A stretch of 22,624 nt of DNA from positions 1-22,624 of the forward strand of contig DLQO01000067.1 of NCBI GenBank assembly GCA_002478765.1, read 5' to 3'. Positions 15,636 through 22,624 of this stretch are shown here, in pieces. Under the pieces are notes generated by a model that had not been told where the DNA came from, ran no database searches, and saw nothing but the letters and a program-made list of their open reading frames with translations. How positions within the stretch are numbered: the first letter of the stretch is position 1; each line of letters opens with the position of its first letter. Source of the stretch: Flavobacteriales bacterium UBA7430 (lineage in GTDB: Bacteria > Bacteroidota > Bacteroidia > Flavobacteriales > UBA7430). A program made the translations under genes and the position numbers.

Positions 15636-15673
15636 AAAATCCTCTTTCGACTTATCCGAAAGAGGATTTTTTA
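15636..15673 (+). terminator. Terminator of tRNA-like gene copy 2
   Basis: AAAATCCTCTTTCG (15636-15649) pairs perfectly over 14 bp with CGAAAGAGGATTTT (15657-15670) around a 7-base loop, followed by more T. The inner stem sequence differs from copy 1 on both sides, so pairing has been kept while sequence changed. It may also end the minus-strand hydrolase transcript. Confidence 0.88.
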
Positions 15674-15704
15674 GTTTAATTGGTTTTATAGGTGGTGGTT
15701 TTCT

Positions 15705-17141
15705 TTATCTGTTGATGACTAATTTTCGGGTGTTACTTCCGCATTTCACCAGGTAAACACCCGGGTCTAAATTTGAGATGTCAATAGTGTTCGGGCCAGG
15801 TTTAATGGATGTGTTCAAAAGCATTTGTCCGTTTAGGGCGTGGATCGTCATGTTGTAATGGACATCACTTTTTATGCTGAATTGATTGTTGGAAGGGTTT
15901 GGGGAAATTTTATGGGATACAGATTCTTGTTTCTCGACTGAAAGATTACAGGGCGTTGCTTGTATTTTAAAAGTGTTTAGTGCCCTAGTAAGTGAGGGTA
16001 TTTGACAAGTTGTGTGATCAAATAGATCTCCTACATTGGTGATTTCTACATTGGTGCCTTGTACAGCATTCATTTTTTCATGTGCATCCATTGAATTTTC
16101 TGGACTCACCTGTTTGTCACCTCCGCAATAATAGAAATGAATAGGAGCTTTAGGCGTCCAGTCTGTTAAATCATTTTCTTTTAAAGCAAGACGGAGTGGG
16201 TTGTTAGAATTATTTATAAAATCAGTGTAAAAGTTGGCTTTGAGCATGTCCTTTGGTTTTTTTGGTAGATATGCATTTATCTGATCGGTACTCAATTGCC
16301 CGGTAAAGTAGTTGCTCACTGAGTTGTAGGGGTTTGCAAAGAGATCCTCTACAGGGCAATCGTTTAGGCTCGGATATATCGAGTGATAGCTCAAAATAAC
16401 GTAAGGAACATAGAATGGGTTTGGGTATTCATCGTCTCCCAAAACGAGATCTTTTTGCACCCCAGATAAATCATAGGGTCCAGACATAGGAATGGAGTAC
16501 TTGATGTTGAATTCATCTGCATGTTCTTTTTCGATGAGCTGATGCAAGGCAAGCGTAGCGTGTCCTCCTTGAGAATATCCAAAAATAAATAAGTCATCAT
16601 TCAAGTAAATACTGTATTTCTGACAAAATTCTTTGGTTGCTCGTAGCATATCCAGTGAGGCTGAAGCTTCCGTTTTAGCATGCATATAAGGATGTAGTCC
16701 TGGCGAATCACCTAATCCTAAATAATCTGGGAGTGCTACCACAGCTCCTACAATAGCTGCTCCAAAAGAACCCAATTGAGCTTCATTACTGAATTTGGAG
16801 GGCACATCATCTTTCTTAACAACAGTCCCGTGTAAATAAGTCATTAAGCTCCAGGAACAATTGTTATTCGCGGGGATGACAATTAAGCCTGAAGCAAGAC
16901 TTTCTTGACTGTTGATGTCTTTGGTTTTGTAGGTGATTTTGTAAGCTTTGATTCCATGCTCTACACGGTCCGCTAATTCCCGCTGACCAATAGCGTTAAG
17001 TAAAAATGAAAGCTGTTGTTTGCTGTATTCTTTTATTAAAGTTTCTGAGACAAGTGTCTGAGTATTTTGTGCATGTAAGACATGGCTCAAAAATAGTAAA
17101 CCAATGAAGAGAACAGAAGATCTAAGTTTATCTGTACGCAT
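15705..17141 (-). CDS. Secreted alpha/beta hydrolase (lipase/esterase-like) with T9SS sorting domain
   Basis: A 478-residue exported enzyme. A signal peptide (about 1-24, ending HVLHAQ) leads into an alpha/beta-hydrolase domain like that of secretory lipases. The nucleophile elbow is GYSQG (Ser190 at 188-192), with LHGTV (103-107) as oxyanion region, PDYLGLGDS (138-146), and probable acid and base in GGDKQVSPENS (Asp342) and DLFDHTTC (His376). Residues 411-478 form a type A T9SS C-terminal sorting domain: KISPNPSNNQF, a central strand with LNGQ, LDPGVYLVK and a basic end KLVINR. It is therefore predicted to cross the outer membrane by T9SS and be processed by PorU. The substrate (lipid ester or other ester) cannot be told. 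Confidence 0.88.
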   Translation of the reverse strand: MRTDKLRSSVLFIGLLFLSHVLHAQNTQTLVSETLIKEYSKQQLSFLLNAIGQRELADRVEHGIKAYKITYKTKDINSQESLASGLIVIPANNNCSWSLMTYLHGTVVKKDDVPSKFSNEAQLGSFGAAIVGAVVALPDYLGLGDSPGLHPYMHAKTEASASLDMLRATKEFCQKYSIYLNDDLFIFGYSQGGHATLALHQLIEKEHADEFNIKYSIPMSGPYDLSGVQKDLVLGDDEYPNPFYVPYVILSYHSIYPSLNDCPVEDLFANPYNSVSNYFTGQLSTDQINAYLPKKPKDMLKANFYTDFINNSNNPLRLALKENDLTDWTPKAPIHFYYCGGDKQVSPENSMDAHEKMNAVQGTNVEITNVGDLFDHTTCQIPSLTRALNTFKIQATPCNLSVEKQESVSHKISPNPSNNQFSIKSDVHYNMTIHALNGQMLLNTSIKPGPNTIDISNLDPGVYLVKCGSNTRKLVINR

Positions 17142-17169
17142 GGCAATATAATTTAGTTAATTCTTTTAT

Positions 17170-17177
17170 TAAATGTA
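17170..17177 (-). promoter_or_regulatory. Possible -7 element of the hydrolase gene
   Basis: Minus-strand TACATTTA, one mismatch to TAnnTTTG, about 29 bases before the ATG at 17141. No TTG is found at the right distance upstream, so the call is weak; cotranscription with the E1 gene 62 bases upstream is the alternative. Confidence 0.3.
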
Positions 17178-17203
17178 ATAAAATAATTTAATATATGTAT
17201 GGT

Positions 17204-19222
17204 CTAATACATCAGGAGCTCTGCAACTACTTTTTCTACTTTATCTGCGTTGGGAATCATCGCAGCTTCCAGCGTGCTATTCAGTGGTATGGCAGGTAGA
17301 TTTTCAGCTCCAAGGACCTTTACGGGTGCATCCAGGTTTTCAAAACACGCTTGTTGTATTTCTCCAGCAAGTGCTTGAGCAAAGCCAAAACCTATGGATT
17401 CTTCGGTTAGTACCATGCACTTGCTGTGTTTTCGAACCGACTTGAAGATGGCCTCTCTGTCAAGCGGAACTAGAGTTCTTAAGTCCAGAATTTCGATCTG
17501 TCCTGCGTGACACTTTGCTGCTTTCCTCGCCCAATGCACCCCCATGCCATAGGTAACAACGACCAAGCTATGCTGTGAGTTTTTCGCTGAGTAGTCAGCT
17601 TCCAAAACAATCCGAGATTTCCCTAGGGGAATCATGTAGTTGGCTTCGGGTTCAATACTTTTCGCCTCCTCAGTATCTTTGATTTTAGACCAGTACAAGC
17701 CTTTATGCTCTAGCATAACCACCGGGTTTGGATCGTAGTAAGCAGCTTTCATTAGGCCTTTCAAATCGGCAGCGCAGGAGGGGTAGGCTATTTTAATCCC
17801 ACGAATATTTGTTAGAATAGATTCTACAGATGACGAGTGGTAGGGCCCCCCACAACCGTATGCCCCGATGGGAACGCGTATGATTGTACTTATTGGCCAC
17901 TTGCCATTGGATAAGTAGCAGGAACGACTCACTTCACTAAACAATTGGTTAAGACCGGGCCAGATGTAATCAGCAAACTGTACTTCAACAATGGGTTTAC
18001 AGCCTACGGCAGACATTCCCACGGTAGATCCAATGATGAAGGCTTCTTGGATGGGGGTGTTGAAAACGCGATCATCACCAAATTTATCGGCCAATGTGGC
18101 CGCTTCTCGAAAAACCCCTCCCAGGCGCGCTCCTACATCTTGACCGTACATCAGTGCTTCGGGATGTTTCTCTAAAATTTCCTGCGTAGCATAGAGCGCC
18201 GCGTCTACCATCATGATTTTTTTACCACCTAAGGGTTCTCTTTCACCGGTTTCCTTTGTAATGGGCGTAGGTGCAAAATCGTGAGTAAATAAATCTTCTG
18301 GGGATGGATCTTCCGCATTCAATGCTTTCTCAAAGTCGTCCTTAACGGTTTTGGTCAATTTTGTGTCGATAGCACTGATTTCTTCTTGACTTAAACCGAT
18401 GTCTATGAGTTGTTTTTGAAGTTTAGGAAGCGGGTCTCTTTTTTCATGTTCTTTTAGATCATCTCGATACCACTCTTTTCTCACTCCAGAAGTGTGATGT
18501 CCTAATAAAGGTACTTTTGCATGTATTAAAAAGGGACGGCGTTCTTTGCGAATGGTTTTTAAAACCTCCTTTATGCCGATGTAGGATTCTATAAAATCAC
18601 TTCCGTTTAGTGTTTTTAGCTCAATACCTTTAAACCCTTGTATAAATTTTGAAGCATCGTTGGGTAGGATTTCACAAGCACGCGCTGAAATGTTCCATTC
18701 GTTATCTTGCACCAGATATAAAATGGGGAATTGTTTTAAGGCTGCCATATGTAGCGCTTCAGAGACTTCTCCCTCAGACATCGCAGCATCGCCAATGGAG
18801 CAAACGACTACAGGTTTTTCTTCTCGATAATCTTTGGCTAAGCCTTGCTCTTCCATATACTGAATCCCCATAGCTACTCCCGTAGTTGGTATCGCTTGCA
18901 TGCCTGTTGCGGAGGATTGGTGTGGAATTTTGGGGAGGTCTTCCCTGTTTAAGCTGGGGTGTGCGTAATAGGTTCTACCCCCGGAGAAAGGATCGTCTTT
19001 TTTTGCCAGAAGTTGAAGCATTAAATCGTAGGGTTGAAGACCTAGGCTCAGCAACATGGCGTCATCTCGATAATAAGGGGAAACCCAGTCCTGAGGTTTT
19101 AATTGTGTGCCTAAAGCTATTTGTATGGCTTCGTGGCCTCGAGAGCATGCATGCACATATTTGCTTGTTGTTGCAGCATTCTCCTCGTAAAGATCAGACA
19201 TGGACCTTGCCGTCCGCATCAT
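17204..19222 (-). CDS. Fused E1 alpha-beta 2-oxoacid dehydrogenase (branched-chain type)
   Basis: A 672-residue thiamine-diphosphate enzyme with both E1 halves in one chain. The alpha half has YVHACSRGHEAIQIA (22-36), SPYYRDDAMLL (48-58), HQSSATGMQAIPTTGVAMG (101-119) and the ThDP motif GDAAMSEGE (144-152) to QDNEWNIS (172-179); the usual GDG is GDA here. The beta half starts near 340: YGQDVGARLGGVFREA, FNTPIQEAFIIG, VEVQFADYIWPGLNQL, and ends with LTEESIGFGFAQ and GAENLPAIPL. This form is typical of Bacteroidota and is usually assigned to branched-chain 2-oxoacid oxidation. The first ATG is 19220-19222, but homologous-looking sequence (TLVKAYG) precedes it in frame back to a TAA at 19277-19279 without ATG, GTG or TTG, so the real start may be an unusual codon such as ATT at 19261-19259. 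An enoyl-CoA hydratase gene lies upstream. Confidence 0.9.
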   Translation of the reverse strand: MMRTARSMSDLYEENAATTSKYVHACSRGHEAIQIALGTQLKPQDWVSPYYRDDAMLLSLGLQPYDLMLQLLAKKDDPFSGGRTYYAHPSLNREDLPKIPHQSSATGMQAIPTTGVAMGIQYMEEQGLAKDYREEKPVVVCSIGDAAMSEGEVSEALHMAALKQFPILYLVQDNEWNISARACEILPNDASKFIQGFKGIELKTLNGSDFIESYIGIKEVLKTIRKERRPFLIHAKVPLLGHHTSGVRKEWYRDDLKEHEKRDPLPKLQKQLIDIGLSQEEISAIDTKLTKTVKDDFEKALNAEDPSPEDLFTHDFAPTPITKETGEREPLGGKKIMMVDAALYATQEILEKHPEALMYGQDVGARLGGVFREAATLADKFGDDRVFNTPIQEAFIIGSTVGMSAVGCKPIVEVQFADYIWPGLNQLFSEVSRSCYLSNGKWPISTIIRVPIGAYGCGGPYHSSSVESILTNIRGIKIAYPSCAADLKGLMKAAYYDPNPVVMLEHKGLYWSKIKDTEEAKSIEPEANYMIPLGKSRIVLEADYSAKNSQHSLVVVTYGMGVHWARKAAKCHAGQIEILDLRTLVPLDREAIFKSVRKHSKCMVLTEESIGFGFAQALAGEIQQACFENLDAPVKVLGAENLPAIPLNSTLEAAMIPNADKVEKVVAELLMY

Positions 19223-19317
19223 GCCATAGGCTTTTACTAGTGTTTTTTTCGAAACGATAATTTCTGTATTAAAGGGTTAAAATGATTTCACACATTTAAT
19301 ACTGAGGGATGTCGATT

Positions 19318-20085
19318 TTATTTTTTGAAGTTTTTAAGCGCTTTTTGAGTAAATTCTGAAAGGACCAGCTTTCCACTAATTTCGGCTCTTTTTGAAAGGA
19401 GTTCGTCCCAATGATCAGTCCCTTCCCAAAAGGTTTTTTTTAGAGCTTTTAAGGCATCGGGATTTGATTTACTAAGTTTCATGGCAAGCGACTTTAGGGC
19501 TTCATCCATTTCGGGAATGTTGTCGTATATTTCTGCGTAGAGGCCCTTTTCTTTTGCCCATGCTGCAGATTTCCATTCGCTGGCGTTAAGGGTGAGGCAG
19601 CTTGTGTTTGCTAGTCCAATTTTTCTTTCAATTATCGGCCCAACCACAAAAGGACCAATGCCAATTGCTAATTCGCTCAATTTAACATCGGCAAACTTTG
19701 TAGCAAAACAATAGTCGGTACATGCTAGGATGCCCACGCCACCTCCAACAGCTTTTCCTTGAATTCGACCCAGGATGATTTTAGGACACTTTCGAGCGGC
19801 ATTGATGACTTGAGCAAAACCGCTAAAGAATATTTTACCTTCTTCTGGTGATGAAATACGACTTAACTCATCAAAGGATGCGCCTGCACAAAAGGCTTTT
19901 TCACCTGTGCTTTTTAGAACAATCACAGAGACTTCGTTTTGCTTACCCATTTCGGAAATCGTCTCGGCGATTTTTTTCAGAAGGACTCCCGGCAAAGAAT
20001 TGCTAAGTGGATGGTAAAATTCAATCGTAGCAATTCCATTTGCTATGGATGAGTGAACGTGGCCTTGCTCTGTAGAATTGGTCAT
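19318..20085 (-). CDS. Enoyl-CoA hydratase/isomerase family protein
   Basis: A 255-residue crotonase-fold protein of normal length. The oxyanion-hole segments are AFCAGASFDEL (64-74) and GKAVGGGVGILACTDYCFAT (110-129); FADVKLSELAIGIGP (131-145) carries a Glu (138) where many hydratases have a catalytic Glu. The N-terminal HPLSNSLPG replaces the common NxxxxxNA pattern. Possible roles are methylglutaconyl-CoA hydratase in leucine breakdown, which the neighbouring branched-chain-type E1 favours, or a PaaF/PaaG-type step, which the divergent PaaE-like gene favours; sequence alone does not decide. It is on the same strand as the E1 gene, with a 95-base gap. Confidence 0.85.
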   Translation of the reverse strand: MTNSTEQGHVHSSIANGIATIEFYHPLSNSLPGVLLKKIAETISEMGKQNEVSVIVLKSTGEKAFCAGASFDELSRISSPEEGKIFFSGFAQVINAARKCPKIILGRIQGKAVGGGVGILACTDYCFATKFADVKLSELAIGIGPFVVGPIIERKIGLANTSCLTLNASEWKSAAWAKEKGLYAEIYDNIPEMDEALKSLAMKLSKSNPDALKALKKTFWEGTDHWDELLSKRAEISGKLVLSEFTQKALKNFKK

Positions 20086-20129
20086 TTGTTGCGGTGCTTG
20101 TTTGAGAATCTATAAGTTATTACAGTCGT

Positions 20130-20142
20130 CATATTTTATATG
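20130..20142. promoter_or_regulatory. Palindrome CATAT-TTT-ATATG in a divergent control region
   Basis: A perfect 5+5 inverted repeat with a 3-base centre, 45 bases before the hydratase start and 210 bases before paaE. It could be an operator for a dimeric repressor, but its AT-only core makes chance likely. The rest of 20086-20328 shows no gene. Confidence 0.25.
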
Positions 20143-20328
20143 AAGCCAAATTACAAAAAAAAAATAGACGCTTTTTGTTGACCTGCCATCGACGTATCCT
20201 AAAATATGAATTTAATGTTATTGACAAGTGGTTGTTCCTTACGTGTACAGTTTTGCTGGATTTACAGGATCAAAAGTCACGCAAAGAATCTTTTTACTCA
20301 AACGATAAAGCTTCAATGAGGAATTGTA

Positions 20329-20336
20329 TATTTTTG
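20329..20336 (+). promoter_or_regulatory. -7 element of the paaE-like gene
   Basis: TATTTTTG matches TAnnTTTG exactly and lies 16 bases before the ATG at 20353, giving a very short leader. No TTG is present at the expected distance, which could mean dependence on an activator. Confidence 0.45.
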
Positions 20337-20352
20337 TAGCAAAGAATTAAAT

Positions 20353-21420
20353 ATGGCTAATTTTCACACGCTTAAAATTAAAGAGGTTAGGAGAGAGACT
20401 GCAGAAGCCGTTTCTATTCTGTTTGATGTACCTCAAGATTTAAAAGATTCCTTTCAGTTTGTTCAGGGACAGTACCTGACTTTGAAGGCTCTCATTGATG
20501 GTGAGGATGTGCGTAGATCCTACTCTATATGTTCATCTCCCGCAGATGAAGAATTACGAGTTGCCGTGAAACAAATCCCTAAGGGTAAGTTTTCTACTTA
20601 CGCCAATACAGGTATTGTTTCTGGTGACGCCATAGAAGTTATGGCACCTCTTGGGAATTTTAACACCAAAGTTTCTGAGGGCCAAGAAAAGCGATATGCA
20701 GCTTTTGCTTCGGGTTCGGGAATAACGCCAATCATGTCTATCATTCGTACCGTTTTGAAAACAGAATCAAAAAGTGTTTTCACTCTTTTTTATGGGAATA
20801 AGTCTAAGGATACCATCATCTTTAATAGTGGTTTGGAAGCCTTGCAAGGCCAATACCCAAATCGTTTAAACATACACCACATACTAAGTAGAGATCCTAA
20901 AGTTGAAGAAAAGTTCAGCGGAAGGTTGTCTGCTGAAAAGTGTCAAGCTTACCATCAAGATTTACTCGATATGAATGAACTTGATGAGGTCTTTTTGTGT
21001 GGTCCAGAATCTATGATCTTTGATATAAAAGAAGCTTTGCTTGATATAGGTCTTAAGGAATCGTCCATACATTTTGAATTGTTTACGACCAATGCTTCCG
21101 AGAAAAGTGAGATTGCTGAGGTTGAAGGTGCTGTTGTGAATAGTCAGGTGGAGGTTGTTGTTTATGGAGAATCTTTTCACTTTGAATTGTCCAGTGATGG
21201 TGATACGATTTTAGATGCAGCCATGACTGCAGATGCCGATGCGCCTTTTGCTTGCAAGGGAGGTGTCTGCTGTGCTTGTAGGGCGAAAGTTGTAGAAGGC
21301 TCCGTAAAAATGGACGTGAATTTCGGATTGGATGAAGGAGAGGTGCAAGAGGGGTATATACTCGCTTGTCAGTCTCACCCAACTTCAGAGAAGGTAGTAA
21401 TCGATTTTGATGATATATAA
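20353..21420 (+). CDS. PaaE-like phenylacetyl-CoA epoxidase reductase (FNR plus 2Fe-2S)
   Basis: A 355-residue cytoplasmic electron-transfer protein. The N-terminal ferredoxin-reductase part has the FAD motif RRSYS (54-58), the NAD(P)-binding GSGITPIMSI (121-130) and CGPESMIFD further on. The C-terminal plant-type ferredoxin has Cys301, Cys306, Cys309 (CKGGVCCAC) and Cys339 (ILACQSHP), the canonical C-x4-C-x2-C-x29-C. This domain order is that of PaaE, which passes electrons from NADPH to the di-iron phenylacetyl-CoA epoxidase. No paaABCD genes are in the window, so it may serve another oxygenase; I therefore give no symbol. Its stop overlaps the next start (TAATG). Confidence 0.88.
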   Translation: MANFHTLKIKEVRRETAEAVSILFDVPQDLKDSFQFVQGQYLTLKALIDGEDVRRSYSICSSPADEELRVAVKQIPKGKFSTYANTGIVSGDAIEVMAPLGNFNTKVSEGQEKRYAAFASGSGITPIMSIIRTVLKTESKSVFTLFYGNKSKDTIIFNSGLEALQGQYPNRLNIHHILSRDPKVEEKFSGRLSAEKCQAYHQDLLDMNELDEVFLCGPESMIFDIKEALLDIGLKESSIHFELFTTNASEKSEIAEVEGAVVNSQVEVVVYGESFHFELSSDGDTILDAAMTADADAPFACKGGVCCACRAKVVEGSVKMDVNFGLDEGEVQEGYILACQSHPTSEKVVIDFDDI

Positions 21421-22127
21421 TGAGTAAGAAGGTTGTTGTAACAGGAGCAAGTAGAGGTATCGGATTTGAGTTGGTGAAGCAGTATGCTGAGGCCGGTCAC
21501 GAAGTCCTAGCCATTTCCAGAAATTTAAGTCGCTTAGAATTCTTAAAGGAGGAATGTAACCGTTTGAACCCTGAATCGAAGGTTCATGTTTTTTCTTTTG
21601 ATTTAGCCGATGGTGATTTTGAATCTGACTTGATGCCATTCGTTTCTGAATGTTTTAATGAAGTAGACGTTTTGGTTAACAATGCGGGTGCCTTAGTTTT
21701 AAAGCCTTTTACCGAGATTCTTCCCGAAGAGTTGGATCGCGTTTATCGTGTAAACGTGACATCAGTATTTAGATTGACGCAATCAATGATGCCAAAATTC
21801 GCTCATGATGCTCACATACTTAATATAAGTAGTGTTGGAGGTGTTCAGGGATCTGTAAAGTTTCCAGGTTTAACTGCTTACAGTTCTTCTAAGGCAGCCT
21901 TGGTAAGTTTAACGGAATGTTTGGCGGAAGAGTATAAGGAAACCTCCATGTCATTTAATTGTCTTGCTTTGGGAGCGGTACAAACCGAAATGCTTGAGGA
22001 AGCATTTCCGGGATATGAAGCTCCAACATCCGCTAAAGAAATGGCGACTTACGTATTGGATTTTTCTTTAACAGGGCCTCAGTTTTACAACGGAAAGATT
22101 CTCACGGTTTCAAAATCGACACCCTAA
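21420..22127 (+). CDS. Short-chain dehydrogenase/reductase (SDR)
   Basis: A 235-residue classical SDR. It has the cofactor motif TGASRGIG (8-15), NNAG (87-90), catalytic Ser in LNISSVGG (137/138), and YSSSK (Tyr154, Lys158). SRN at 33-35 after the second strand hints at NADPH preference. The ATG shares one base with the paaE-like stop (TAATG), so translation is coupled. The alcohol or ketone substrate is unknown; the coupling suggests it works with, or was carried along with, the reductase. No clear terminator follows; the rRNA promoters begin about 107 bases later. Confidence 0.9.
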   Translation: MSKKVVVTGASRGIGFELVKQYAEAGHEVLAISRNLSRLEFLKEECNRLNPESKVHVFSFDLADGDFESDLMPFVSECFNEVDVLVNNAGALVLKPFTEILPEELDRVYRVNVTSVFRLTQSMMPKFAHDAHILNISSVGGVQGSVKFPGLTAYSSSKAALVSLTECLAEEYKETSMSFNCLALGAVQTEMLEEAFPGYEAPTSAKEMATYVLDFSLTGPQFYNGKILTVSKSTP

Positions 22128-22233
22128 CGACATTTATTGACGGTTTGCTTCCATCAAAAGCCACATTGTTGCAAGTCTTTTACACTGATATATAGGGGCT
22201 TCGATATTTCCTTAAAAATAAGCTTTGCTGGGG

Positions 22234-22264
22234 TTTGCATGAATGAAAAAAGAGGTTACATTTG
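22234..22264 (+). promoter_or_regulatory. rRNA promoter P1
   Basis: TTTG at 22234-22237, exactly 19 bases, TACATTTG at 22257-22264: both elements match consensus. A boxA-like CGATCTTTAACA (22289-22300), resembling the Escherichia coli rRNA antitermination site, follows in the predicted transcript. Confidence 0.75.
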
Positions 22265-22334
22265 CCTGCGCTAAAAAAATAACAGCGTCGATCTTTAACA
22301 AGTTTTATTTTCTTTAAAATATTAACGTTTTTAT

Positions 22335-22366
22335 TTTGTGTAGAAATGAAAACCTTTGTATTTTTG
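22335..22366 (+). promoter_or_regulatory. rRNA promoter P2
   Basis: TTTG at 22335-22338, 20 bases, TATTTTTG at 22359-22366, followed by CAGTCCGC, similar to the CAGCCGC after P3. Confidence 0.72.
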
Positions 22367-22439
22367 CAGTCCGCTTTTTTAAGAGTGGGCATGAATTTTC
22401 TAGGAGCTTTAAGAAACATTTATTTTTTTTAGAAAAGAC

Positions 22440-22469
22440 TTGCAAGGGAATAAAAAGGTTGTACATTTG
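22440..22469 (+). promoter_or_regulatory. rRNA promoter P3 (proximal)
   Basis: TTG at 22440-22442, 19 bases, TACATTTG at 22462-22469, followed by CAGCCGC. It is the nearest to 16S, with a predicted leader of about 135 bases. Confidence 0.78.
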
Positions 22470-22475
22470 CAGCCG

Positions 22476-22608
22476 CTAAAACGAAGAAATGTAGTTTTAG
22501 GACCAACAAAAAAGTTCTTTGAAAGAAATTATATTGGAAGAGAGAGAGGTAAGAAAAACAACTTACCCCGTTAATTAAGTAAGAGTCAGAAAACAGATTA
22601 AACTTTTT
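22476..22608 (+). other. 16S rRNA leader with hairpins and a boxA-like site
   Basis: CTAAAAC/GTTTTAG (22476-22482, 22494-22500) forms a 7-bp hairpin. GTTCTTTGAAA (22514-22524) matches a sequence I remember as common in Bacteroidota rRNA leaders and resembles boxA. GGTAAG/CTTACC (22548-22553, 22562-22567) forms another small hairpin. No coding sequence is present between 22128 and 22608. Confidence 0.55.
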
Positions 22609-22624
22609 ACAATGGAGAGTTTGA
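22609..22624 (+). rRNA. rrs: 16S ribosomal RNA, 5' end only
   Basis: The window ends in GGAGAGTTTGA, the conserved start of bacterial 16S rRNA (GAGTTTGA is the universal 5' primer region). Three promoters and a leader directly upstream support an rRNA operon. The exact mature 5' end is approximate. Confidence 0.88.

Larger units (their letters stand above)
15027..15645 (+). repeat. Direct repeat pair carrying the tRNA-like genes
   Basis: A unit of about 160 bases occurs at 15027-15185 and again at 15486-15645, in the same direction, 459 bases apart. It runs from the end of the promoter spacer (TTGTTCTATA) through a 22-base leader and the whole RNA body to the start of the terminator stem. 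Differences are few: one substitution and a 5-to-6-base replacement in the variable region, and small changes in the A-rich link to the terminator. The spacer between the units shows no similarity to either. Confidence 0.9.

Noticed and set aside
21083..21639. Minus-strand frames rich in His, Gln and Ser opposite paaE and the SDR gene
   Set aside because: Low-complexity composition and full overlap with well-supported genes; shadows of the coding strand.

Overview
The window (22.6 kb, moderately AT-rich) comes from a member of the Bacteroidota, probably a Flavobacteriia/Cryomorphaceae-like marine-type bacterium. The reasons are the type IX secretion (T9SS) and gliding genes (porU, porV, a porP/sprF paralogue, gldJ), a secreted enzyme with a T9SS C-terminal sorting domain, a fused alpha/beta 2-oxoacid dehydrogenase E1, and many promoters of the Bacteroidota form TTTG-N19-TAnnTTTG. 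No phage, insertion sequence, CRISPR array or defence locus is visible.

Layout. 1-3570: the end of an unrecognised gene, a small DUF6438-type lipoprotein, and two convergent Mur ligases (mpl-like, murF) whose stop codons overlap. 3640-11930: the secretion block. gldJ and a porP/sprF gene lie on the minus strand. porU, porV and ispF lie on the plus strand, divergent from them. 12097-14449: pyruvate dehydrogenase E1 alpha and E2 with a clear promoter and a strong bidirectional terminator, without E1 beta or E3. 14461-14984: an Lrp/AsnC regulator with a near-perfect promoter. 15008-15673: two nearly identical tRNA-like genes, each with its own promoter and terminator. 15705-20085, minus strand: a T9SS-exported alpha/beta hydrolase, a fused E1 (branched-chain type) and an enoyl-CoA hydratase family protein. 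20329-22127: a PaaE-like flavin/2Fe-2S reductase translationally coupled to a short-chain dehydrogenase. 22234-22624: three tandem rRNA promoters, a leader with boxA-like sites and the first bases of 16S rRNA.

How the genes fit together. PorU and PorV belong to the outer-membrane attachment complex that processes and anchors T9SS cargo, GldJ to the gliding/secretion apparatus, and the hydrolase at 15705-17141 is a likely client. The two E1 enzymes, the E2 and the hydratase suggest central and branched-chain/acyl-CoA carbon metabolism.

The most unusual item is the pair at 15063-15170 and 15522-15630. Each folds as a tRNA with a Leu-like D arm, an anticodon arm almost identical in the loop to tRNA-Asp (GUC, but U37 in place of a purine), G73, and a 39-40 nt variable region, far longer than usual. 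Within the tRNA-like body the copies differ only in that variable region. I do not recognise this RNA as a described family; whether it is aminoacylated or works in translation cannot be told from sequence alone.
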